The notes under the pieces: model-generated
Told to the model about the DNA's origin: nothing
The model's database searches: none
Seen by the model: the letters and a program-made list of their open reading frames with translations, nothing else
Shown: positions 15,021 to 25,018 of the stretch, one piece after another
Layout: each line of letters starts with the position of its first letter
Position numbering within the stretch: the stretch's first letter is position 1
Source: Natrinema sp. CBA1119
Lineage (GTDB): Archaea > Halobacteriota > Halobacteria > Halobacteriales > Natrialbaceae
Reading direction: 5' to 3'
DNA: 64,000 nucleotides
Assembly (NCBI RefSeq): GCF_002572525.1
Contig: NZ_PDBS01000001.1
Span: forward strand, 1,798,001-1,862,000
Translations under genes and position numbers: made by a program

Positions 15021-17324
15021 TTATCCGAGCCGACTGACCACTGGAAGGGACTCTCGAGCGATATCGTCGACGACTTCGATCGCTTCGTCGGCCTCAACTC
15101 GGCTGATACCGTTGCCGTAGGTGGCTCGCTCGTAGCGGTCGACGACCAGTTCGGTTCGCGGGTCGATCGGCTCCGCGTCGGTCGCGTCGTCCGCCGCTGC
15201 CGACAGTGCCGCCAGGTACGCTCGAGCCGATTCCGACCGACGACGCGGCCGGTACCGGCGTGCGAGCAGCCGCTCGAGCCGGGCGAACGCGCGTTCGGCG
15301 TCCCGATCGGGATCGCGCCGGCGGCCGTGCCAGTAGATGCCGAGTTCGCGACGGGCGCGCGTCGTCGCATCCGTTCGGCGCACGCCCGCGGCGAACCCGA
15401 AGAGGAGGACGATCCCGAGCGCCGCAGCCTCGCGCGTGACCGTGACGAGCGGTTCGTCGTCGCTCGACTCGGTACCGTCGGTGCGGTCGGCCGGGCTCTC
15501 GTTCGTTCCGTTGGCCGGTTCGTTCGGCGACCCGTTCGGCTCGCTCGGTTCGTTGGGGTCGTTCGGCTCACCCGGATCGTTCGGATCGTCGGGGTCGGGC
15601 TCGGACGGGTCGTTCGGGTCCTCCTCGGGATCGTCGGCGGAGTCGTCGCGAACCGGCACGTCGGCGCTCTCTTCGGTGTCGGCGTCCTCGTTGCCGTTCT
15701 CGCGAGCCTCCTCGAGCCGGTCGGTGTGGACATCGTCGCGGCCGTCCCCCGGCGTCGGGTCGAACCGGACCCAGCCGTGGTCGGGGAAGTAGACCTCGAC
15801 CCAGGCGTGAGCGTCGAGCCCGCGGACCACGTATCTATCGTCGTCGACCTGCTGGCCGCTCGTGTAGCCGGTGACGTAGCGGGCCGGGACGCCCTCCTCG
15901 CGGAGCATCTGCGTCATCGCCGTCGCGAAATAGACGCAGTAGCCTTCGTCCATCTCGAGCAGGAACTCCTCGGCGGCGTTCCCGGGGGGCTTGGAGACCG
16001 CCAGCGAGTACTCCTTCGAGGACTCGAGGTGGCGCTCGATCGCGACCGCGGTCTCGTATGGATTGTCGGCGTCGGCCGTGATCTCGGCGGTGCGCTCCCG
16101 GAATTCGCTCGAGGTACTCTCGGGCGTCTGCAGGTAGTGGTCGGTGACGTCGTCGGGATAGTTCGTCCCGGCGTCCCGGAGCGCGGACGGACTGGGGTCG
16201 ACGATCGCGCTCTCGACCCTGTAGCTGTCGCCCGCCTCGAGCGGCGTTTCGGGCCGGGGCTGGCCGTGGGTGGAGACGCTCGCCCGCCGCGTCACGTCGC
16301 CGCCGAGCGAGAGCGGCTGTGGGGCGACGGGCATGATCCCCAGTTTCGTCTCGGCGGTGATGGTCTGTTCGACCCGGTCGTAGTTGCCCGGCGGCGATCC
16401 GATCCGCCCGTCGTACCGATTGCTCTGGCCGGTTCGGATCCACTCGTCGCCGGTGAAGCGATCGTAGACGCCCGTTCGCCAGTACGACCGCCGCTCGGAC
16501 TCGACCGTGAACCGCACCTCCGGCGAGAGGTCGACCTGCCCGGAGATCCCCGACCGCTGGGGCGCGGTATCGAGCGTCGCCTCGAGCGTGCCGGCTTCGC
16601 CCTGGACGAGGTGGGTCGGCCCCGCCGGCTGGCCGGGGACGATCGTGACCGTCATCGAGAGGACGACGATCAGCGCAAACAGGGCAGCGAGCAGGTCAGC
16701 CTGCCGGATCGAGCCGCCCCGCTTCTCGAGTTCGCCGGCGGCGATGGCGCCGATGGCGGCGAGGGTGCCGGCCAGGGTGGTGAGCGTGCCCGCGTCGCCG
16801 GTCAACACGAGAAAGCCCAGCGCGGCCCCGCCGGGGACGACGCTGAGCGCGTATCGCCCCCGAAGGGCGAGATACCACGAGAGGAAGACGGGAGCGGGCG
16901 CGAATCCCAGCGTCCAGATGCCCGCCTGCAGCATCCGGAGGAGGGGGAGCCCGGTCGCGAGCGCGACGGTGTCGGAGACGAGCGCGTCGGTGGCGGTAAA
17001 GACGACGCCGGGATCGACGCCGGCCGACGTGAGGTAATAGGCGAACCCGATTCCCGTCGCCGCCAGCGCGAGGACCGCCGCGGTCCACGGCCGGATCAGC
17101 CGCGCGAGCACCGTCGCCGCGACGAGCATCGCCGCGACGAGCGCGAACAGCGACTGACTGCCGCCGACGACTCGCGTTATTCCGTAGAGGACGCTCACGT
17201 ACGACGCCGTCAGGGCCAGCACGCAGCCCAGGGCGACGGGCCGGACGATGTCGGCGTCGACGGCTCGGTCCGTATCGAGCGATATCGTCCGATCGCCGAC
17301 GCGTCCGGACGAGTCCGTACTCAT
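15021..17324 (-). CDS. TgpA-type membrane transglutaminase-like protein
   Basis: A 767-residue protein. Residues 28-230 hold about six to eight membrane spans, and the outside domain at 230-535 contains a transglutaminase-like fold with Cys463 (EGYCVYFATAM), His506 (DAHAWVEVYF) and Asp522 (RFDPTPGDG). A linker at 560-612 is built from Asn-Asp-Pro/Glu-Pro repeats. A further span at about 631-648 precedes a DUF4129-type cytoplasmic tail. This is the TgpA/DUF3488 layout, usually encoded with MoxR and DUF58 proteins, as here. Its start overlaps the DUF58 stop (ATGA). Thought to process extracytoplasmic proteins; the substrate is unknown. Confidence 0.88.
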   Translation of the reverse strand: MSTDSSGRVGDRTISLDTDRAVDADIVRPVALGCVLALTASYVSVLYGITRVVGGSQSLFALVAAMLVAATVLARLIRPWTAAVLALAATGIGFAYYLTSAGVDPGVVFTATDALVSDTVALATGLPLLRMLQAGIWTLGFAPAPVFLSWYLALRGRYALSVVPGGAALGFLVLTGDAGTLTTLAGTLAAIGAIAAGELEKRGGSIRQADLLAALFALIVVLSMTVTIVPGQPAGPTHLVQGEAGTLEATLDTAPQRSGISGQVDLSPEVRFTVESERRSYWRTGVYDRFTGDEWIRTGQSNRYDGRIGSPPGNYDRVEQTITAETKLGIMPVAPQPLSLGGDVTRRASVSTHGQPRPETPLEAGDSYRVESAIVDPSPSALRDAGTNYPDDVTDHYLQTPESTSSEFRERTAEITADADNPYETAVAIERHLESSKEYSLAVSKPPGNAAEEFLLEMDEGYCVYFATAMTQMLREEGVPARYVTGYTSGQQVDDDRYVVRGLDAHAWVEVYFPDHGWVRFDPTPGDGRDDVHTDRLEEARENGNEDADTEESADVPVRDDSADDPEEDPNDPSEPDPDDPNDPGEPNDPNEPSEPNGSPNEPANGTNESPADRTDGTESSDDEPLVTVTREAAALGIVLLFGFAAGVRRTDATTRARRELGIYWHGRRRDPDRDAERAFARLERLLARRYRPRRRSESARAYLAALSAAADDATDAEPIDPRTELVVDRYERATYGNGISRVEADEAIEVVDDIARESLPVVSRLG

Positions 17325-18454
17325 GGACTCACCTCCGATCGTCCGCCGCCGTCGCGTTCGCGACGACTGTCGCGATCGGCTCGACCGCGTCGCGCGTCGT
17401 GATCGCCCTCGTCGCTTCCGTTTCGTCGCCCTCGATCCCGGTCACGGAGTCGATCGAAGGGGATCTCCCGGTCGTCGACGACGATCGTCGTCCCGTCAGC
17501 GTCAGTTCGAACCAGAATGTCGGCGTCCCGCCGCGTCCGATCATCGAGTTCGCCGGGCTCGGCGACCGCCAGCAGTCCCAGCAGGTCGCGGTGATGCTCT
17601 CGCCCGTCTCCCGGCCGCTGCGTCTCGTCGGGAAGGCTGAGCCCGACCGGCGCGCCTCGCTCGAGGAGGACGGTGATCACGCTCGCGGCGGCCGCCGCCC
17701 ACTCATCGTCGCGGTCGACGAGTTCGTCGAACCGACGCGAACGGCACTCCGCAGCGACCGTGACGGCTCCGACCGCCTCGTCGTCGGCGTACTCCGCGAC
17801 GACCAGTTCGCCGTCGGGGCGCTTGGCCGCGGCCTTCCAGTGGACATCGCGGAGCGGATCCCCGCGGTGGTACTCCCGGAGGTGGTCGAACTCCTCGCGG
17901 TCGCGACGATCGGCAACGCCGGTGAGCGCCCGAATATCGGCGGCCGGGCCACCGTCCAGCTCGTGAACGCGCGGATAGACGAGCACGGGCGTCGTCGTCT
18001 CGTACTCGAATCGGCGTTCGACGAGGCCGACGACGTCGCTGACGACGATCGAGAGCGGACCGACCCAGTGGCGGCCTCGCGCCTCGAGTTCCACGTCGTA
18101 TGCGACCGTCTCGTCGCCCTCGAGAGTCGTCTCGGCGACGGGTTCCGCGGTCGACGAGAGGCCGTCACCGACGGTGTCGCGGACGGTCGCGGCGACCGGG
18201 CCGTCGGTCTCGATCGCGACCTCGACCCGTCGCTGCTCGCCGATGAATCCCTCACTGACGGGCTGGCGGTCGACGCGCGGGCGGGTCGTTCGGGCGGTCG
18301 TGACGAGGCCGGCGAGCAAAACGACGACCAGCGGGACGACGACCGCGTTCAGCGCGCGAGGGCCGAACCCCCAGCTCAGCGCGACGGCCACGACGACGGC
18401 GACGACCGCGGTCCAGCCGCGGAGCGTCAATCGAAGTCGACGCGGGCGCCTCAT
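17321..18454 (-). CDS. DUF58 domain protein
   Basis: A 377-residue protein with two N-terminal membrane segments (about 12-45) and the DUF58 core (EEFDHLREYHRGDPLRDVHWKAAAKRPDGELVVAEY, near 215-250), a von Willebrand-A-like domain. The C-terminus is a highly charged Arg/Asp tail. ATG 18454 is chosen because it overlaps the MoxR stop (ATGA); a longer open frame runs back through the MoxR gene but is only its shadow. Together with MoxR and the transglutaminase it forms a three-gene coupled operon, probably an envelope-protein assembly or maturation module. Confidence 0.87.
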   Translation of the reverse strand: MRRPRRLRLTLRGWTAVVAVVVAVALSWGFGPRALNAVVVPLVVVLLAGLVTTARTTRPRVDRQPVSEGFIGEQRRVEVAIETDGPVAATVRDTVGDGLSSTAEPVAETTLEGDETVAYDVELEARGRHWVGPLSIVVSDVVGLVERRFEYETTTPVLVYPRVHELDGGPAADIRALTGVADRRDREEFDHLREYHRGDPLRDVHWKAAAKRPDGELVVAEYADDEAVGAVTVAAECRSRRFDELVDRDDEWAAAAASVITVLLERGAPVGLSLPDETQRPGDGREHHRDLLGLLAVAEPGELDDRTRRDADILVRTDADGTTIVVDDREIPFDRLRDRDRGRRNGSDEGDHDARRGRADRDSRRERDGGGRSEVSP

Positions 18455-19431
18455 TCGACGGGGACGCGCTCGAGTGCGTCCTCGACGACCGCGTCGCCGG
18501 TGCGGTCGCGACCGTCCGTCTTGATCCGGTGGCCCATGACGACGGGGGCTTCGGCCTGCACGTCGTCGGGAGTCACGTACTCCCGGCCGTTCGTGACGGC
18601 CCGGGCCTGGGCCGCCCGGAGCAACGAGATCGTCCCGCGGGGACTCACGCCGATGTGCGCGTGCTCGCGGGTGTACGCCGCGAGCCGCGTCACGTACGCT
18701 CGGACCGGCTCCGCGACCCGCACCGTCGAGACGGTTTCGCGGGCGGCGACGAGCGTCTCGCGGTCGGTCACCGGTTCGAGCGACTCGATGGGGTGGTCGC
18801 CGACGGTCCGGCCGAGCAGTTCCGACTCCTCCTCGGCATCGGGATAGCCGAGATGGAGCTTCTTCATGAATCGATCGAGTTCGGCGAAGGGTAGATCGTA
18901 GGTCCGATTCGGTTCGACGGCGTTCTGGGTCGCGATCACGGTAAACGGCGTCGGTAGCTCGCGCGTCCGGCCGTCGGTGGTGACCTGCCCCTCCTCCATG
19001 GCCTCGAGCAGGGCGGCCTGGGTCTTGGGCGGCGCGCGGTTGATCTCGTCGCCGAGGACGATGTTGCCGAAGACGGGGCCGGACTGGAACTCGAACTCGC
19101 GGGTCTTCTGGTTGAAGACGTTGACGCCGGTGACGTCGGTGGGGAGGAGATCCGGCGTGAACTGGACGCGACTGAACGTGCAGTCGACGGACTTGGCAAT
19201 CGAGCGCGCCAGCATGGTCTTGCCGACGCCGGGAACGTCGTCGAGCAGGACGTGTCCGCGCCCGAGGACGGCGGTGACGACGTGTTCGATCACGTCGTCG
19301 TGGCCGACGATCACGCGCGAGACGTTCGCCTCGATGTCGGCACACAGTCGTTCGACCGTCGAAATTCGGAGGGCGTCGCCGTCGACCGTTGACTCGGTGC
19401 CTGCGTCTACTGTCGGGTTTGCATCAGTCAT
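18451..19431 (-). CDS. MoxR-family AAA+ ATPase
   Basis: A 326-residue AAA+ ATPase of the MoxR group (AAA_3 plus lid domain). Walker A is DDVPGVGKTMLA, Walker B is VLGDEINRAPPKTQAALLEAMEE, and sensor 1 is ATQNAVE, where most relatives have ATQNPIE. The lid has RGTISLLRAAQARAV. ATG 19431 (MTDANPTVDAG) is chosen over upstream in-frame starts. MoxR proteins act as chaperones for metal or complex assembly with a von Willebrand-A partner, here DUF58, whose start overlaps its stop. Confidence 0.92.
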   Translation of the reverse strand: MTDANPTVDAGTESTVDGDALRISTVERLCADIEANVSRVIVGHDDVIEHVVTAVLGRGHVLLDDVPGVGKTMLARSIAKSVDCTFSRVQFTPDLLPTDVTGVNVFNQKTREFEFQSGPVFGNIVLGDEINRAPPKTQAALLEAMEEGQVTTDGRTRELPTPFTVIATQNAVEPNRTYDLPFAELDRFMKKLHLGYPDAEEESELLGRTVGDHPIESLEPVTDRETLVAARETVSTVRVAEPVRAYVTRLAAYTREHAHIGVSPRGTISLLRAAQARAVTNGREYVTPDDVQAEAPVVMGHRIKTDGRDRTGDAVVEDALERVPVE

Positions 19432-19510
19432 AGTGTCGAAGGTGTCCGCGGGGACCCGGACGACCCGGTCATTACGACGATATCCGTGGCTCCGGAACAT
19501 ATGCTTTGTG

Positions 19511-19534
19511 TCACATGAACTACCAGTTATGTGA
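19511..19534. promoter_or_regulatory. imperfect palindrome upstream of moxR operon
   Basis: TCACAT and ATGTGA, with inner AACT and AGTT, flank an ACC centre; one extra G is the only break. It lies about 80 bases before the moxR start, a plausible operator position. Confidence 0.4.
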
Positions 19535-19610
19535 GAAGACATCGCCGTCGTCGTCCTCCCTTGACGCTCCGCTCGGGACGAGCGCGGGTCTCGAGTAAGT
19601 CGCGAACGAT

Positions 19611-19649
19611 CTCACACGAGGCCCGTTCCACTCACACGAGGCCGCTCCA
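19611..19649. repeat. 20-bp tandem direct repeat
   Basis: CTCACACGAGGCCCGTTCCA at 19611-19630 is followed directly by CTCACACGAGGCCGCTCCA at 19631-19649, in the gap between moxR and cspA. Confidence 0.6.
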
Positions 19650-19714
19650 CTCTCCCCCGAGCGCCGTCGCTACCCAAGTAGCAATCAGAAAACGATACCA
19701 CTCGACGGAACAGC

Positions 19715-19909
19715 TTAGACTCGCTCGAGGTTCGTCGCGCGTGGCCCTTTTTCGGCCTCCTCGATATCGAACTCGACCTCCTGCCCCTCTTCGAGGTCGG
19801 GGCCGCCGACGTCTTCCATGTGGAAGAACACGTCGTCGTCCGCGTCGTCAGTTTCGATGAATCCGTAGCCGCCTGTGTCGTTGAAGAAGTCGACCGTACC
19901 TTTCGCCAT
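19715..19909 (-). CDS. cspA: cold shock domain protein
   Basis: A 64-residue single cold shock domain that binds single-stranded RNA/DNA. RNP1-like GGYGFIET and RNP2-like DVFFHMED are present, with the usual MAKGTVDFFND start and acidic surface. The length is that of CspA. A TATA box inside a palindrome at 19931-19948 lies about 30 bases upstream, giving an almost leaderless message that may be regulated through the palindrome. Confidence 0.94.
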   Translation of the reverse strand: MAKGTVDFFNDTGGYGFIETDDADDDVFFHMEDVGGPDLEEGQEVEFDIEEAEKGPRATNLERV

Positions 19910-19930
19910 TGCATCTCAATAGAACCGCGA

Positions 19931-19948
19931 CGAAGATATAAATCTTCG
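19931..19948 (-). promoter_or_regulatory. palindrome overlapping the cspA TATA box
   Basis: CGAAGAT and ATCTTCG flank ATAA, forming a 7-bp inverted repeat that contains TTTATA (19937-19942, minus strand), about 30 bases before the cspA start. A protein bound here would block TBP. Confidence 0.55.
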
Positions 19949-20005
19949 GGAGTACATTCGCAGGCATCCCTCGAGAAGTCCGCCGTTACCCCGACCAGTC
20001 ATCCG

Positions 20006-20323
20006 TTACCACTCCTTGCAGTCGGGACAGACCAGATCGCCGTCCGAACGCCAGACGCGGTCGGTCGCGCCGTCGCACTGACCGCAGTCGAACTCGCCCC
20101 AAGCGTACGTGGAGAGTCCTGCTTCGCCGGTCGAGTCCTCCGCGTCCGCTGACGGAGTATCGGAGTCGACACCCGATGCCGGTTCAGCGCCGGCTTCCGG
20201 CGTTGGGTCGGCGTCGGCTTCCGCTGTCGAGTCGCCGTCGCCGTCCCCCTTGGTACTCGAGTCGTCGTTCGACTCGTCGGTAGCGGCGGACGCGAAATCC
20301 GAGAGCGTCGCGTCGTCGGTCAC
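20006..20323 (-). CDS. small zinc-ribbon protein with acidic spacer (DUF7573 type)
   Basis: A 105-residue protein from GTG 20323 (read as MTDDATLSDFASAATDE). A long Asp/Glu/Ala/Pro spacer leads to a C-terminal zinc ribbon with CGQC and CPDC, ending at the final Trp. The N-terminal DDATLSDF and C-terminal ribbon are the pattern I associate with DUF7573. ATG 20431 would add an Arg-rich extension out of keeping with the rest. Function unknown. Confidence 0.72.
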   Translation of the reverse strand: MTDDATLSDFASAATDESNDDSSTKGDGDGDSTAEADADPTPEAGAEPASGVDSDTPSADAEDSTGEAGLSTYAWGEFDCGQCDGATDRVWRSDGDLVCPDCKEW

Positions 20324-20442
20324 GGACGGGAGTACGAGCGCCGGCGGCTTAATCGCTCGCCTCCGCTCTCGAGGACGATGCACAGCGAGCAGCGTTGAAC
20401 GGGACCGGTACGGCCAAGTAGCACGGGTCACAACGCCCGAAT

Positions 20443-20637
20443 ATGGACACCGTCACACCGCTGAACCTCGTCGTTGACAACCTTACCGAGATGATCGAAC
20501 TCTTCAGTGACGTCGCGATGGGTGCAGGACTCGCACCCCTCCTCATTCTGATCGGCGCGCTCCTCGTCGCCTTCTCGATGGGCGTCTTCGGCATCCTCAC
20601 CCTCGGCGCGGTGGGCAACCTCTTCACCGCGAACTGA
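20443..20637 (+). CDS. small membrane protein
   Basis: The 64-residue product starts MDTVTPLNLVVDNLTEMIE. It has one or two hydrophobic segments (about 28-60: APLLILIGALLVAFSMGVFGIL) and almost no soluble part. It reads rightward from a region divergent with the zinc-ribbon gene and converges on the F420 gene pair. No family is recognised. Confidence 0.65.
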   Translation: MDTVTPLNLVVDNLTEMIELFSDVAMGAGLAPLLILIGALLVAFSMGVFGILTLGAVGNLFTAN

Positions 20638-20654
20638 CCGCAGCAGCCGACTCT

Positions 20655-21683
20655 TCACTCGCGTTGCATCTCGCTCGCCCGAGCGAGCGCCTCGCTCGCC
20701 CGCTCGATCGCGTCCTCGAGATCCGGCCCCAGCGGCGAGCCGACGACGATCCCGTCGACGTGCTCGAGCGCCGCGGCGAACCGGTCCGCGACCGTCTCCG
20801 TCGTCCCGGCGATACAAAAGGCGTCGATCATCGCCGGGGTAACGCGATCGAAGGCCTCAGGAAGCGCTCCCCGCTCGAGCGCCTCGCTCACCGCGGTCGC
20901 GGCGTCGCGGTCGATATCGTGTCGCTCGAGGACCGGCTCGGCGGCCCCGCCGACGATGAAGGCGACCGGTGGTCGGGCGGCCTCGCGCGCGGCATCCTCG
21001 TCGGCGGCGACGCTGACGCTCGCGAACGCGAGCGACTCGAACTCGCCGCGCTCGTCCGGTCGCTCCTCGCCCCCCCGCTCGAGTTGGCCCGCCGCCCACT
21101 CGAGATCTCGCGGGTGGGCTGCGTTGACTAGCACGCCGTCGGCGTGTTTCGCGCTCATCCGGAGCATGTGCGGGCCCTGCGCGCCGACGTAGACCGGAAT
21201 CTCCTCGGACGGTGGCTCGAGGTTCAGCGACGCGTCCCGCGCGGTGAACGTTCCCTCGTGGGTGACCGTCCGGCCGTCCCAGAGCTCTCGAGCGAGGTCG
21301 AACGTCTCGAGGACGCGCCGGAGCGGGCTATCGCGTTCGAGACCGAGGTTCGACAGGGAGGAACGGTCGCCCGCGCCGACGCCGAAGACGCCTCTGCCGT
21401 CGCTGATCTCGTCGATCGTCGCCGTCTGTGCGGCCAGTTTCACGGGGTGCGTTTCGTAGGGATTGACGACGCCCGGTCCGAGCCGGATTTCGTCCGTGGC
21501 GTCGGCCATCCGGGAGAGCACCACGAACGGATCCCGATTGAAGTAGTGGCTGCTCGCGAACGCGACGTCGAACCCCTCGTCCTCCGCGAGCGCGGCCAGG
21601 TCGGCCACTCGTTCGGGCGGGTGTTCGGGCGTGAGTTCGATGCCCCAGGTCGGATCGTCGCTCGAGTTGGTGTTCTCACTCAT
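20655..21683 (-). CDS. F420-dependent luciferase-like oxidoreductase (Mer-like)
   Basis: A 342-residue member of the luciferase-like/F420-dependent reductase superfamily, a TIM barrel that binds coenzyme F420. Landmarks are TWGIELTPEHPPERVADLAALAEDEGFDVAF, RLGPGVVNPYETHPVKLAAQTATIDEISDGRGVFGVGAG and EIPVYVGAQGPHMLRMSAKHADGVL. The best-known relative is methylenetetrahydromethanopterin reductase (Mer); in haloarchaea the true substrate may be a folate derivative or something else. Its start overlaps the cofE stop (ATGA), linking it to F420 biosynthesis. Confidence 0.85.
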   Translation of the reverse strand: MSENTNSSDDPTWGIELTPEHPPERVADLAALAEDEGFDVAFASSHYFNRDPFVVLSRMADATDEIRLGPGVVNPYETHPVKLAAQTATIDEISDGRGVFGVGAGDRSSLSNLGLERDSPLRRVLETFDLARELWDGRTVTHEGTFTARDASLNLEPPSEEIPVYVGAQGPHMLRMSAKHADGVLVNAAHPRDLEWAAGQLERGGEERPDERGEFESLAFASVSVAADEDAAREAARPPVAFIVGGAAEPVLERHDIDRDAATAVSEALERGALPEAFDRVTPAMIDAFCIAGTTETVADRFAAALEHVDGIVVGSPLGPDLEDAIERASEALARASEMQRE

Positions 21684-22450
21684 TCACTGAACCTCCACTC
21701 TCGAAGCGACTGCCGAACGAAGTCGCTCTCGACGGATCGAAAGAGTTCGTCGCTCCCCTCGTGATCGCCGAAGTCCCAGCCCCGGACGACGACGGCGGGC
21801 GTGCCGCCGGCTCCCTCGCCGGTGACGAGGTTCGCGGCGGCGGCGAGTTCGTCGACGACCGACTGGACGGTGACGCCGAGCTCGTGGCCGTCCCGGTCGA
21901 GCTCGCCCCGCCAGTCCCTGCTCGCGGGCATCCCGGCCCAGCCGAGCGCGACGCCGCGCTGGCCGTGTCGGAACGGGCGACCGCAGGTGTCCGTGACGAC
22001 CACCGCGACGTCCTCGAGGCCCCGCCGCTCGAGCCCCGATCGAATCCGCTCGGCGCTCCCGGTCGGTCGCTTCGGCAGGAGTAACAGGTCGTGATCCGGT
22101 ACGTTCGAGCGGTCGATCCCCGCGTTGACGCAGATGTGGCCGAATCGAGTTTCGGTCAGCAGAAAGGGGGCGTCGATCAGCAGTTCCGTGCTCTCCTCGA
22201 GGACCGCCTGCGCGAATCGCGGGTCCTTCTCCTCGTCTGCCAACGCCGAGATCCGGTCGGCGATCTCTTCCGCCCGGCCGCTGACCGGGTAGTCCTCGAG
22301 ATTCGCCGTCCGTCCCTCGGCCTTCGAGACGATGGTGCTGGCGACGGTGAGCACGTCGCCGGGCTCGAGAGCGGCCCGATCCGCGACGAGGTCGGCGATG
22401 TCGTCGCCGGGGCGGATTTCGGGCAAGTCCACCACGCCGTTGAGTTCCAT
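21680..22450 (-). CDS. cofE: coenzyme F420-0:L-glutamate ligase
   Basis: A 256-residue CofE enzyme that adds glutamates to F420-0 using GTP. Conserved blocks are PEIRPGDDIADLVADRA, DVLTVASTIVSKAEGR, SNVPDHDLLLLPKRPTGSAERIRSGLE and VVVTDTCGRPFRHGQRGVALGWAG. The length is standard for archaeal CofE. It is coupled to the Mer-like gene downstream; npdG at 43.2-43.8 kb supplies F420 reduction with NADPH. Confidence 0.92.
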   Translation of the reverse strand: MELNGVVDLPEIRPGDDIADLVADRAALEPGDVLTVASTIVSKAEGRTANLEDYPVSGRAEEIADRISALADEEKDPRFAQAVLEESTELLIDAPFLLTETRFGHICVNAGIDRSNVPDHDLLLLPKRPTGSAERIRSGLERRGLEDVAVVVTDTCGRPFRHGQRGVALGWAGMPASRDWRGELDRDGHELGVTVQSVVDELAAAANLVTGEGAGGTPAVVVRGWDFGDHEGSDELFRSVESDFVRQSLREWRFSE

Positions 22451-22573
22451 ACCGGTGGGTGGGCGAGCGGCGCTAAAAACGCACCGTCACCGGAGAATGG
22501 AGCCAGCGATAGCCGGTTCGTCCCGATCGCCGAGCAACGAATCGAGACAAAAGGCACAAACGCGGAAAACAGA

Positions 22574-22604
22574 CATATCCTCCAAACACGAAAACGGAGA
22601 TATG
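22574..22604. promoter_or_regulatory. inverted repeat covering the antitoxin start codon
   Basis: CATATCCTCC at 22574-22583 and GGAGATATG at 22596-22604 are inverted repeats with one extra base in the left arm; the right arm ends in the start ATG. GGAG is only 2 bases from ATG, too close for a ribosome site, so an operator for autoregulation is the better reading. Confidence 0.5.
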
Positions 22605-22973
22605 CCGATCGATATCGACACGTTCGACCGGGAAGCGGAGTTCGAAGGGGACCGGACCCAGGCGGAGCGGATACTCTCCTTTCTCGCTTTGAACGACGAC
22701 AAGGCGTTCAGGCGACGGGAAATCGCCGATTCGACGGGCATCGATCCGAACGCCGTCAGCGCGGTACTGAGCCGATTGAAGGAGAGAGATCTGGTGCGAC
22801 ACAAGCCACCGTACTGGGCCGCCGGTGATCCGGAACGCGTTCGGTCCGCCATCGACCTGCGTCGCAGCCTCGATACGCTCAACGAGCAACTCGGCACGGA
22901 AGATATGGACGCGTGGCGTGACGCCGGCGCTGACGAGCAGCATCCGAGCCAACGGGGGACGGACGGCGAATGA
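22602..22973 (+). CDS. winged-helix (MarR-like) partner of PemK-like toxin
   Basis: A 123-residue protein. Residues 20-70 (ERILSFLALNDDKAFRRREIADSTGIDPNAVSAVLSRLKERDLVRHKPPYWA) form a winged helix-turn-helix of MarR type, followed by an acidic, probably flexible tail that could wrap the toxin. The stop overlaps the PemK-like start (ATGA). The inverted repeat over its start suggests autoregulation. Known MazF/PemK antitoxins usually use AbrB or RHH folds, so a winged helix here is unusual. Antitoxin role is inferred. Confidence 0.78.
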   Translation: MPIDIDTFDREAEFEGDRTQAERILSFLALNDDKAFRRREIADSTGIDPNAVSAVLSRLKERDLVRHKPPYWAAGDPERVRSAIDLRRSLDTLNEQLGTEDMDAWRDAGADEQHPSQRGTDGE

Positions 22974-23302
22974 AGTACGAACGCGGCGACATCGTCGAGG
23001 CCGGTGATCCGTTCAACGAGGAGAAACCGAGTCGCCCGTTCGCGATCGTCAGCACCACTGCCCATCCGTTCGACGGAGAACAGTACATCGCAGTCACGTT
23101 GACGACGCGAACGTGGTACGACGAGACGATTCCGCTCGGCGAGGACGACTTTCTCGATGGCGGACTCCCGAAACGGAGCTCCCTCGTCCCTTGGGGTGTC
23201 GTCTCGCTGTCTCACGACGACGTTCTCGATTGGTTCGGCCGAGTAGAGCGTGCGCCGCTAGACGAAAGGGTCGACAGACCCGTCGGCTATCTACGAGAGT
23301 AA
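22970..23302 (+). CDS. PemK/MazF-like protein, putative toxin
   Basis: A 110-residue protein of the PemK/MazF (CcdB-like barrel) superfamily. It begins YERGDIVEAGDPFNEEKPSRPFAIVST, where the R-G-D-I-V start and the R-P-F-A-I-V strand are typical; PLGEDDFLDGGLPKRSSLVPWGVVSLS follows. MazF enzymes cleave mRNA, but active-site residues cannot be assigned confidently here. Coupled to the winged-helix gene by ATGA, giving a two-gene toxin-antitoxin-like unit. Confidence 0.8.
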   Translation: MKYERGDIVEAGDPFNEEKPSRPFAIVSTTAHPFDGEQYIAVTLTTRTWYDETIPLGEDDFLDGGLPKRSSLVPWGVVSLSHDDVLDWFGRVERAPLDERVDRPVGYLRE

Positions 23303-23359
23303 CCGCCTCTCGAGAACGATCGATCGGGTCTCAATCGTCTCAGTACTGTCCTCGAGCCC

Positions 23360-25014
<1,655 letters not shown>

Positions 25015-25018
<4 letters not shown>

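Noticed and set aside
15327-17402. 691-residue open frame opposite the transglutaminase gene
   Set aside because: Low-complexity Arg/Asp/Gly sequence typical of antisense frames in GC-rich DNA; the other strand has a complete, recognised protein.
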